This document shows, one piece after another, positions 7,539 through 15,028 of a DNA stretch of 64,000 nt. The notes under the pieces were generated by a model. It was not told the origin of the DNA. It saw nothing but the letters and a program-made list of their open reading frames with translations, and made no database searches. Numbering within the stretch: position 1 is the stretch's first letter; each line of letters opens with the position of its first letter. The stretch spans positions 124,001 to 188,000 of the forward strand of contig NZ_VUOC01000002.1 of the NCBI RefSeq assembly GCF_008386695.1, read 5' to 3'. The DNA comes from Chitinophaga agrisoli. Lineage in GTDB: Bacteria > Bacteroidota > Bacteroidia > Chitinophagales > Chitinophagaceae. A program made the translations under genes and the position numbers.

Positions 7539-8627
7539 TTACGGTATATCGTTATAATGCCATTTTCCCTTGATGGTACCCTTCTCCAGCAGGATAAGGC
7601 AAGGGTTACTGCGGCCCGCTGTTTTAATAGCGGTGGCGTCCATCTGCATAAAGGGGAAGTGCAGCCCGTGCTGCGCGCTGAATGCGGCTACCGCCTCTTT
7701 GGAAGATGCGGTCACGCCGTAAATATACGCTTCTCCGTTATGGATCTTTTGCTGCAGGGCCTGCATTTGCTGATCCCAGCCTTCACCGGCGGTAGCCGTG
7801 TTTAGTACCAGGAACAGGTATACCGGCTTGGTCTCTTCCAGGATGGACTGCGTTTGGTTGCCGCCGTCAAGATCAGTAAGGGTAAAATCCTTAATGGCCG
7901 GTTCTGCATTGCCTTTCTTCACCAGCTTATCTACCCGGTCTACGAACTTCCAGGTGCTGTCCTGCCAGGGATAGTTATCCATCGTAAAGTCCTTTTGCTT
8001 ACCGTCCTTTTCGTAGATCATCTTAGTTTCATACACATCCGGCGTAGCGCCCGGCGGCAGTTTCATTTTCTCCGGTATGTTATTGCCCACCTTATAGGCC
8101 AGGCAGTCCACAAAGGGCAGATGGCTTAACGTATACCATTGTATGCCCAGCGCAAATACCAGGCTTCCGATCATGATCATATTGGAAGCCCCCTTGCGGA
8201 ACAGCGGTTGTATGCGGTCCCGGTAAAAGAAGATCACCAGGATCATGACCAGCAGCGCCACATCCTTATAGAAAGTACCTTCTGCAGAGAGTTTGATACA
8301 ATCGCCAAAGCAACCGCATTCCTTTATCTTGCCGCTGTACAGCGCAAAACCCGTCAGGAAGGTGAAGAAAAGGATGAGTAATAATAACAGGAAAGAGAAC
8401 AGGCGCATCCGGTAGCCCAGCAGCACCGCTACGCCGGCTATGATCTCGAACACGTTCATGGTCACTGATAGTACCAGGGAGTAGGGCGAGAGAAAAGCAA
8501 GGTGCAGCACGTCAAAGAACTCATCCATTTTATAGCTGAGCCCCAGCGGGTCATTGGCCTTGATAAGGCCGGAAAAGATAAAGAGTACACCCACGAGTAC
8601 CCTAAATAGGTTCAGGATAATTTTCAT
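7539..8627 (-). CDS. BT_3928-type DoxX/thioredoxin-like membrane protein
   Basis: A 362-residue protein. The first 150 residues are a four-helix DoxX/MauE-like membrane domain with a CGCFGDC motif in the loop after helix 3, as in MauE-related redox membrane proteins. The C-terminal half (about 230-362) has a thioredoxin-like pattern without a CxxC active site. The family is conserved in Bacteroidota and commonly sits beside DUF1599 and folP, as here. Electron supply for disulfide chemistry in the envelope is a reasonable guess and unproven. The start is 6 bp downstream of the DUF1599 stop. Confidence 0.85.
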   Translation of the reverse strand: MKIILNLFRVLVGVLFIFSGLIKANDPLGLSYKMDEFFDVLHLAFLSPYSLVLSVTMNVFEIIAGVAVLLGYRMRLFSFLLLLLILFFTFLTGFALYSGKIKECGCFGDCIKLSAEGTFYKDVALLVMILVIFFYRDRIQPLFRKGASNMIMIGSLVFALGIQWYTLSHLPFVDCLAYKVGNNIPEKMKLPPGATPDVYETKMIYEKDGKQKDFTMDNYPWQDSTWKFVDRVDKLVKKGNAEPAIKDFTLTDLDGGNQTQSILEETKPVYLFLVLNTATAGEGWDQQMQALQQKIHNGEAYIYGVTASSKEAVAAFSAQHGLHFPFMQMDATAIKTAGRSNPCLILLEKGTIKGKWHYNDIP

Positions 8628-8633
8628 AGTACA

Positions 8634-9179
8634 TTAAGAATTTTCTTCTATTTTGATCAGCGCAAACAGCGCATAATTGATAATATCTACAAAGTTGGCG
8701 TCTATGCCTTCGGAGATCAGTGTTTTGCCCTCGTTACGGAGTATTTGCTTAATGCGCAGCAGTTTGGTAAGGATCAGATCTACAAAAGACTCCTGGCTCA
8801 TATCGCGCCAGGCCTCGCCATAATCATGGTTCTTATTTTCCATGATATCCTGCACAAAACGGATCTTATCATCATACAGGCGGGATACTTCCGCTACCGG
8901 CAGATCCTGGTAGGGACTGCCGGGCAGCTGGCCCAGCTGTATAAGCCCTATCACGCCATAGTTCACGATACCGCGGAACTCGCCGTCTATATGATCTTCC
9001 ACCTTCTGTGTGCCCAGTTCCTGTATGTTACGGATACGCTGCGCTTTGATAAAAAGCTGATCGGTAACAGATACGGGCCTTAGTACCCTCCAGGAAGTGC
9101 CGTAATCCTGTGTTTTCTTGATGAATATGTCCTTACATGTTCCCACGGCCTGCTGGTATTGTGCTAAGGTTTTGTTCAT
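8634..9179 (-). CDS. DUF1599 protein
   Basis: A 181-residue cytoplasmic protein of the DUF1599 family, which is built from two repeats. The repeats can be seen here: KKTQDYGTSWR near residue 22 and ENKNHDYGEAWR near residue 115, each followed by a helix ending in KxxRI(K)(N/Q). The family is thought to act on nucleotides or modified bases, but no reaction is established. It forms a tight minus-strand pair with the DoxX-type gene and is divergent from folP. Confidence 0.88.
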   Translation of the reverse strand: MNKTLAQYQQAVGTCKDIFIKKTQDYGTSWRVLRPVSVTDQLFIKAQRIRNIQELGTQKVEDHIDGEFRGIVNYGVIGLIQLGQLPGSPYQDLPVAEVSRLYDDKIRFVQDIMENKNHDYGEAWRDMSQESFVDLILTKLLRIKQILRNEGKTLISEGIDANFVDIINYALFALIKIEENS

Positions 9180-9232
9180 GATCGTTATTAAGGCAATAAA
9201 ATTTTAATTTGCAGGGCAAAATAAAGAAAATT

Positions 9233-10078
9233 GTGAAACTAACGCCATACACCATCAACTGCCGCGGCAAGCTGCTCAACCTGGCGGAGCCGGTTGTAAT
9301 GGGCATCATCAATATAACAGACGATTCTTTTTATGCGGAAAGCCGTAGCCGGCATCTGCATCATATCATAGAAAAAGCCGGCCAGCACCTGGCTGCCGGC
9401 GCCGCCATCCTGGATCTGGGCGCACAAAGCTCGCGGCCAGGGGCCGTGGAAATAGGCGCACAGGAAGAACAGGAGCGCCTGCTGCCCGTCATCCATGCCC
9501 TTATTAACCATTACCCGGACGCCATTATTTCTGTAGATACCTACTATGCCTCCGTGGCGGAAAAAGCCGTACATGCAGGCGCCGCTATCATTAACGATAT
9601 CAGCGCCGGCGAAATGGACCCGCAGATGCTGGAAACCGTGGGCCGCCTGCAGGCGCCCTATATAGCCATGCACATGAAAGGCACGCCCGCTACCATGCAA
9701 AAGGACCCGCAGTATGAGAATGTAGTGCGCGAGGTGCTGGATTATTTTATTCAAAAGCTGGCCCAATGCCGGGCCGCCGGCATCCGCGATGTGATCATTG
9801 ATCCCGGTTTTGGTTTTGGCAAAACACTGGCCCATAATTATACCCTGCTGCGCCACCTGCACCTTTTCCAGGTGCTGGACTGCCCGCTGCTGGCCGGCGT
9901 ATCCCGCAAATCCATGATCTACCGCCTGCTGGGCACTACGCCGGAAGAAGCCCTGAACGGCACCACGGTCATCCATACACTGGCCCTGCAACAAGGCGTA
10001 CAACTGTTGCGGGTGCATGATGTAAAACCTGCTGTGGAAACAGTTAAGATCTGGCAATATATCCGTAATAATGAGTGA
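9233..10078 (+). CDS. folP: Dihydropteroate synthase
   Basis: FolP condenses p-aminobenzoate with 6-hydroxymethyl-dihydropterin pyrophosphate to make dihydropteroate in folate synthesis. The protein has the TIM-barrel motifs VMGIINITDDSF (pyrophosphate/Mg site), LDLGAQSSRPGA, the ISVDTYYASVA strand, AMHMKGTPATMQ and IIDPGFGFGKT. The length (281 residues) is normal. The start is uncertain: GTG at 9233 gives the usual short N-terminus, while a TTG at 9209 would add eight residues. It is divergent from DUF1599 and followed 53 bp later by cdaA, a pairing common in Bacteroidota. Confidence 0.95.
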   Translation: MKLTPYTINCRGKLLNLAEPVVMGIINITDDSFYAESRSRHLHHIIEKAGQHLAAGAAILDLGAQSSRPGAVEIGAQEEQERLLPVIHALINHYPDAIISVDTYYASVAEKAVHAGAAIINDISAGEMDPQMLETVGRLQAPYIAMHMKGTPATMQKDPQYENVVREVLDYFIQKLAQCRAAGIRDVIIDPGFGFGKTLAHNYTLLRHLHLFQVLDCPLLAGVSRKSMIYRLLGTTPEEALNGTTVIHTLALQQGVQLLRVHDVKPAVETVKIWQYIRNNE

Positions 10079-10131
10079 ATGATGGCAATCAACTGACGAT
10101 CATATAATAATGATTACCTATTTTTACAGCT

Positions 10132-10941
10132 ATGGATATGTTTCAACTTTACGGATATAGATTTAACTGGCTAAATATTCTGGACCTGCTGATCGTCATT
10201 TTCCTGGTCATTCAATTATACCGCCTGCTCAAAGGCAGCCTTGCTTTTAACATATTTGTGGGCCTGCTGATGGTGTACCTGGCCTATTTCCTGGTAGTGG
10301 CCCTGGGCATGCCTATCCTTACCAATATCTTACAGAACTTTATCAATGTAGGCCTCATAGCCATCATCATTATATTTCAGCCGGAGATCCGCAAGTTCCT
10401 GCTGGTGCTGGGCAAGAAAACGCCGCTCAGTAAAGACAGCTTTTTTACCAAGCTGTTTATGCCAGACCGTTTTAAGAGCTACCGCGAAGAAGAGAACATT
10501 ATCAATGAAGTGATCATTGCCGTAGGCCATCTTGCCGCCCGGCATACCGGCGCCCTCATCGTGATCGCCACCACCCACAGGGTAAAATTCGACACAGCCA
10601 GCAGTATCGGCATTGACGGTAATATCAGCGCCAAGCTCATAGAAAGCATATTTTCCAAAAGCAGCCCGCTGCACGATGGGGCGCTCATCATCGTAGGCAA
10701 TAAGATCCTGGCGGCCAAAGTGATCCTCCCTGTGTCTGACAATCCTAACCTGCCTACCCGCATTGGCCTGCGCCACCGCTCCGGCGTGGGTATCACAGAG
10801 CATAGCGATAACCTGGCCATCATTGTATCTGAAGAGCGGGCCACGATCTCCTATGCGCAGGATGGCCGCCTGGTACAGGACGTATCCCTCGAAGAGCTGA
10901 AGATAAAGCTCTATGAAATGCTGGTGGACGGCGAAAGTTAA
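10132..10941 (+). CDS. cdaA: Diadenylate cyclase CdaA
   Basis: It makes cyclic di-AMP from two ATP. Three N-terminal membrane helices (residues about 15-85) precede a DAC domain with both catalytic motifs, DGA (182-184) and RHR (214-216), and a C-terminal coiled extension. Its length of 269 residues is typical. The gene follows folP on the same strand; no glmM or cdaR neighbour is present, unlike in Firmicutes. The product would control osmolyte or potassium balance, or cell-wall homeostasis, as in other bacteria. Confidence 0.94.
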   Translation: MDMFQLYGYRFNWLNILDLLIVIFLVIQLYRLLKGSLAFNIFVGLLMVYLAYFLVVALGMPILTNILQNFINVGLIAIIIIFQPEIRKFLLVLGKKTPLSKDSFFTKLFMPDRFKSYREEENIINEVIIAVGHLAARHTGALIVIATTHRVKFDTASSIGIDGNISAKLIESIFSKSSPLHDGALIIVGNKILAAKVILPVSDNPNLPTRIGLRHRSGVGITEHSDNLAIIVSEERATISYAQDGRLVQDVSLEELKIKLYEMLVDGES

Positions 10942-10991
10942 CTTATCAGAAAAAAGCGGTTTCCTGCGTTCATAATGGCCAAATGCTAATT

Positions 10992-12134
10992 ATGAAACGC
11001 CCTTTTTCCATTATCCCTTACCTGGTACTGGTATTATTGCTTGCCGCCGCCGGCTGTTCCAAAGACAAACCCGCGGCCCTCACTAATAACGGCAGTGACG
11101 ATCCTGTACCGCCGGACACCATTTCCAATGTTAGGATCAAACTGGCAGAACAGCTGTCTTTTTACGGCATCTACGATTTTGGCCAAACCTGGCGCACCTG
11201 CGCAGTGAATGACGGTAACGCCACCCGCCTCAATGGGTATATGTTTGCCCGTAAGCTCAGCGTAGATGAGAAAAAGCAGGTAGGCAACCGCCTGGAGCTG
11301 AACTTTACCCTGCAGGCCCGTTATGATGGCTGGGACCGCATAGCGGAATTCGGGTACATTAAAACGCCGCTCAATTATGCCGGCCCCCTGCAACCGGACA
11401 GCGTTTGGCAGGAACGCACCGGCATTGCGCGTTTTATTACGCCTTATTTCCTGCAATACAATGCCTTTAACAAGATCGATTATTCGTTTGATGTAAGCGC
11501 TTTTGCACCCGATCTGCGCAGCACGGATAAAGACGTTTGGATCGTATACCAGGTGGCCGCCAATCCTACCTATACCGACCCTACGAAAAAAGACACCGGC
11601 TTTTGCGCGCTGGATGGTTTCCGGCTGGATGCTTCGTTCCTGAGCAATGGCAGCACCGCAAATGACAGCACGCGGTATTTCCGGAACCTGTTTTCCTGCA
11701 ATATCACCGGCACAGCGCAGGTAAGCGTCAGTTTTGAGCTGGCCAAACCCGTACGGCAGCTTACCGCTTATATCACCAACTCCGGCCATGGCAACGAAGA
11801 AGGGCTGGTGCGCCGCAACACCGTGCTGGTGGATAATACGCAAAAAGGCAATTATAGCACCAAAGTGCTCTGTACGCCAGCCAGTTATTACGATGGCATC
11901 AATCCCAACGGGGCCAAAGGCCCGGGGGTGACCTGGCGTTACCCTACCCGTAACTGGTGCCAGGGCGGCACAGTACCCCCTGCCGCGGTGCTTATTGGAG
12001 ATCTGCCGGCCGGTACGCATACTTTTACGCTGGATATGACCCGGGTAATAGAAGCCGGCGGTGTTGCAAGATCTGTAGTAGCGCCCATAGACGGGAACCT
12101 GGAAGTAACCGCCTTCCTCAGTGGCGTACAGTAA
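10992..12134 (+). CDS. PNGase F-like lipoprotein
   Basis: A 380-residue secreted lipoprotein: signal ending LAAAGC, so a diacylglyceryl Cys at about residue 22. The rest follows the two-domain layout of peptide-N-glycosidase F. The stretch YDGWDR (about 111-116) matches the region of PNGase F that carries catalytic Asp60, ARFITPYF (about 146-153) matches it nearly letter for letter, and SGHGNEE (about 264-270) falls where Glu206 is expected. It would release N-glycans from glycoproteins at the cell surface. The function is inferred from remembered family sequence; the ATG at 10983 would add three residues. Confidence 0.75.
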   Translation: MKRPFSIIPYLVLVLLLAAAGCSKDKPAALTNNGSDDPVPPDTISNVRIKLAEQLSFYGIYDFGQTWRTCAVNDGNATRLNGYMFARKLSVDEKKQVGNRLELNFTLQARYDGWDRIAEFGYIKTPLNYAGPLQPDSVWQERTGIARFITPYFLQYNAFNKIDYSFDVSAFAPDLRSTDKDVWIVYQVAANPTYTDPTKKDTGFCALDGFRLDASFLSNGSTANDSTRYFRNLFSCNITGTAQVSVSFELAKPVRQLTAYITNSGHGNEEGLVRRNTVLVDNTQKGNYSTKVLCTPASYYDGINPNGAKGPGVTWRYPTRNWCQGGTVPPAAVLIGDLPAGTHTFTLDMTRVIEAGGVARSVVAPIDGNLEVTAFLSGVQ

Positions 12135-12147
12135 CAAACCATCATAA

Positions 12148-12188
12148 AAAAAGGATCGTCCCGGCATTACACCGGAACGATCCTTTTT
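12148..12188. terminator. Bidirectional intrinsic terminator
   Basis: GGATCGT (12153-12159) pairs with ACGATCC (12177-12183), and an inner CCGG/CCGG stem extends it. A7 lies before and T5 after, so it can end transcription from both convergent neighbours. Confidence 0.9.
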
Positions 12189-12207
12189 CATTATTGTAGT
12201 AAGATGA

Positions 12208-13083
12208 TTATTTAGCGGGAGCAGGAGCCGGCGTAGCAGCGGGTGCTTTACCAGGCTTCACATCTACCAGTTGCACGTCAAATACCAGTACAGAGCTGCT
12301 GGGGATGGCCGGGGGTGAGCCCTGCAGACCATATGCCAGTGCAGAAGGAATTACCAGCGTAGCTTTGGCGCCTTTTTGCAGGGTACCAATGCCAGCATCC
12401 CAACCTTTGATCACAAAACCCTGTCCGATGGGGAATTTGATCGGCTCCAGCGGCATGCCGGGCCTTAAAGTGGTATCCAGGCTGGAGTCAAAAGTCTTAC
12501 CGCTCAGCAGTTTACCGGTGTAATGTACAAATACAGTATCACCAGCTTTGGGCTTTTCGCCGGTGCCAGCCTGGCTAACGGATACGTACACGCCTTCCGG
12601 AGTTTTGGTGGCATTGCTCAGCTTATGCTCGTCCAGGTAGGATTTTATCGCTTTTTCGTCCTTCTCTGTCTGTAAAGCAGCAGAATACTTGGTCTCCACA
12701 GCGAAAGTTACTTTCAGCTTGTCGCCTTTTTTACCAAACGGCGGACGAGGTTCCGGTAAAGAATCCCAGGGAATTACAAAGGTAGCGCTATCGCCTTCTT
12801 TCAACAGGGCCAGGCCTTCCATCAGGTCGTACTTGTTCTGTGATTTAGAGATCAGCACCGGTACAGGAGCACCCACGATCTTGCGGGATTCTGCCAGGAT
12901 AGAATCATTCAGGCGTTGCGTAATATTCATCAGCACCGTATCGCCCAGCTTAAGCTGCGCACCGCTGCCTGATTTGTGTACGGTGTACTCCACACCATTC
13001 GGTGTTTTCTTGGGACCGCCGGTACCGCAGCTGGCCATAAACAGGCCTAATGCTGCTACAAGTAACTGATTGTTTTTTTTCAT
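12208..13083 (-). CDS. FKBP-type peptidyl-prolyl isomerase, two domains, lipoprotein
   Basis: A 291-residue protein with a lipoprotein signal (MASC, Cys at 19). There are two FKBP-like domains. The first (about 30-135) is degenerate. The second (about 155-275) has the canonical motifs VHYTGKLLSGKTFDSS, FVIKGWDAGI and LAYG. A Pro/Ala-rich tail follows. It should assist prolyl isomerisation and folding of envelope proteins in the periplasm or at the outer membrane. It is convergent with the PNGase F-like gene and shares a terminator with it. Confidence 0.93.
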   Translation of the reverse strand: MKKNNQLLVAALGLFMASCGTGGPKKTPNGVEYTVHKSGSGAQLKLGDTVLMNITQRLNDSILAESRKIVGAPVPVLISKSQNKYDLMEGLALLKEGDSATFVIPWDSLPEPRPPFGKKGDKLKVTFAVETKYSAALQTEKDEKAIKSYLDEHKLSNATKTPEGVYVSVSQAGTGEKPKAGDTVFVHYTGKLLSGKTFDSSLDTTLRPGMPLEPIKFPIGQGFVIKGWDAGIGTLQKGAKATLVIPSALAYGLQGSPPAIPSSSVLVFDVQLVDVKPGKAPAATPAPAPAK

Positions 13084-13181
13084 CTGTAGGTATTTATCGA
13101 AATTTTTTTTGTTATTAATGATGATGAAGATCTACGTTTATCCGGTAAAGGCCTTACATATCAGTTGGTTATCAAAAACTG

Positions 13182-14186
13182 CTACTGTAATAGGTCCTCA
13201 TTCTCTTCCATCGCTTTAATGAAGCGCTGCACCGTTCTTTCCAGGCCGTCTGTGCTTCTGCCGCCGGCCGCATTAAAATGGCCGCCGCCTTCAAAGTACT
13301 TCCGGGCAAACGTGTTCACGTCAAAATTGCCTTTGGAACGGAAAGAAAGTTTTACCTCCTCCCTCCTGTCTATGATCAGCGCCGCCATCTTGATGCCCTG
13401 TATGGACAGCAGGAAGTTCACCAGCCCTTCCGTATCGCCCGTCTGCAGGTCAAACCGCTTCAGGTCCGTGTACGGGATGGCCATCATCGCCGTATTATAT
13501 TCATAAAACACTTCCATCCGGTGCAGCAGGCTATGCCCGATGAAACGGAGGCGGTTTTCCAGGAAATTGTCATAAATAGCCTGGTGAATGAGCTCATGCT
13601 TTAATCCGCGATCCAGCAGATCTGCTACCATGCGGTGCACCCGGGCCGATGTGGAGGCGAACCGGAATGAACCGGTGTCTGTCATGGCGCCGGCATAGAT
13701 ACATTGCGCGATCTCGTCGGTAATATACTGCTCTTCTCCCAATTTGTAAAGCGTTTCGTAAACCAGCTGTGCCGTGGAGGAGGCCGCTGTATCGCTAACG
13801 CCGTAATCAAAGCCGGGCTGCGGCTCCAGGTGATGGTCGATCAGTATCCGGATGCTTTTCAGCTGCTCCAGGTAGGGCGCCAGGGCTTTGGTGCGGTATA
13901 ACGCATTGAAATCCAGGCAAAAAAGCAGATCAACCGCTTCCAGTGCGCTCATGGCCTTATCCTGGGAAGATTCGAAATCAACCACCAGGTCAGCGCCAGG
14001 CATCCATTTTAAAAAATCCGGAAAATTTGTCGGAGAAATAACAGTGATCTCGTGCCCCTTCTGCCGCAGGTAATGGTACATGGCCAATGAGGAGCCCATG
14101 GCATCTGCATCCGGTTTCTGGTGCATGGTGATCACCACTTTCTTCGGGGTTTCCAGCAAAGGCTTTATGTCCTCGATCGGCTTCAT
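13182..14186 (-). CDS. DHH-family phosphoesterase, NrnA-like
   Basis: A 334-residue cytoplasmic protein of the DHH/DHHA1 type, like NrnA, which degrades nanoRNA and hydrolyses pAp. The DHH domain has PDADAMGSS (metal site) near residue 25, CLDFNA (third motif) and IDHH (catalytic motif). The C-terminal DHHA1 domain carries the glycine-rich GGGHFNAAGG. The length is typical. It is divergent from ndk, and the two share a 220-bp promoter region. Confidence 0.92.
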   Translation of the reverse strand: MKPIEDIKPLLETPKKVVITMHQKPDADAMGSSLAMYHYLRQKGHEITVISPTNFPDFLKWMPGADLVVDFESSQDKAMSALEAVDLLFCLDFNALYRTKALAPYLEQLKSIRILIDHHLEPQPGFDYGVSDTAASSTAQLVYETLYKLGEEQYITDEIAQCIYAGAMTDTGSFRFASTSARVHRMVADLLDRGLKHELIHQAIYDNFLENRLRFIGHSLLHRMEVFYEYNTAMMAIPYTDLKRFDLQTGDTEGLVNFLLSIQGIKMAALIIDRREEVKLSFRSKGNFDVNTFARKYFEGGGHFNAAGGRSTDGLERTVQRFIKAMEENEDLLQ

Positions 14187-14308
14187 ACCTTGAGTAAGCG
14201 GATGATAAAATATTGTTATGCGTTTATTAAAAACGAAGTGCGAAGTTCTTTATTTGGTGCAGAATTTCAAAATTTTGCTCCGGATTTATCTGATAAACAA
14301 ATTCTGGT

Positions 14309-14316
14309 TACCTTTG
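14309..14316 (+). promoter_or_regulatory. -7 box candidate (TACCTTTG) for ndk
   Basis: It is an exact TAnnTTTG match about 92 bp upstream of the preferred ndk start and leaves a leader of roughly 85 nt. The -33 element is not clear. Confidence 0.5.
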
Positions 14317-14408
14317 CGCCGGTTAAAAACAGCGATTAGCTATCCGCTGATCATATGACCAGAAGACTGACGACTAAAGACAATAAAGACTATCAACTTA
14401 AACTACGT

Positions 14409-14825
14409 ATGGGTAACAGAACTTTTACAATGATCAAGCCGGATGCAGTAGAAAATGGGCATATTGGCGCTATCCTGGCAATGATAAACACTGCCGGTTT
14501 CCGTATTGTGGCACTCAAAATGACCAGGTTATCTACTCAGAAAGCTGGCGAGTTCTATGCGGTGCATAAAGAAAGGCCTTTTTACGGGGAGCTGGTGGAA
14601 TTCATGAGCAGTGGCCATATCGTGGCTGCCATCCTCGAAAAGGACAACGCTGTGGAAGACTTCCGTAAACTGATCGGCGCCACCAACCCCGCCAACGCGG
14701 AGCCCGGCACTATCCGGAAACTGTATGCGGAATCCATAGGCCGTAACGCTGTACATGGTTCTGACTCTGACGAGAACGCGGAGATAGAGGGCAGCTTCTT
14801 CTTTAGCGGTCTGGAGAAATTCTAA
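14409..14825 (+). CDS. ndk: Nucleoside diphosphate kinase
   Basis: Ndk transfers the gamma phosphate between nucleoside triphosphates and diphosphates. The protein is 138 residues from ATG 14409, the normal size, and begins with the family signature [10 protein letters not shown]. The active-site histidine is in NAVHGSDS. An ATG at 14355 in frame would add 18 residues that do not fit the family. A terminator follows directly. Confidence 0.95.
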   Translation: MGNRTFTMIKPDAVENGHIGAILAMINTAGFRIVALKMTRLSTQKAGEFYAVHKERPFYGELVEFMSSGHIVAAILEKDNAVEDFRKLIGATNPANAEPGTIRKLYAESIGRNAVHGSDSDENAEIEGSFFFSGLEKF

Positions 14826-14851
14826 GCATATTATGAATTGGTTTATAAAGG

Positions 14852-14880
14852 GGCGCGTCAGCAATGGCGCGCTTTTTTTA
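14852..14880 (+). terminator. Intrinsic terminator after ndk
   Basis: A short GC stem (GCGCG with CGCGC) is followed by seven T, 27 bp after the ndk stop. Confidence 0.8.
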
Positions 14881-14898
14881 TTGGCCGCCTGCCCGCCG

Positions 14899-14940
14899 CC
14901 GGACATCCGTTGTATTAAAACCGGACAATCCCAACGGATG
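14899..14940. promoter_or_regulatory. Inverted repeat upstream of the FtsX permease gene
   Basis: CATCCGTTG (14904-14912) and CAACGGATG (14932-14940) are inverted copies. The left copy overlaps CCGGACATCCG, which is also half of the palindrome at 1953-1970. The position, about 90-130 bp before the permease start, suits an operator. Confidence 0.35.
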
Positions 14941-15028
14941 CACAATACGTAATGCATTAATTACCAGCAGCTCAATTTTCCGGTCCCTTCTTTGATCAAC
15001 CTGGCTAGTACCTTCTTATACCGCCGCT

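Noticed and set aside
11034-12191. 385-codon minus-strand frame opposite the PNGase F-like gene
   Set aside because: It runs through the bidirectional terminator and has no signal, domain or plausible start; the plus-strand gene explains the region.
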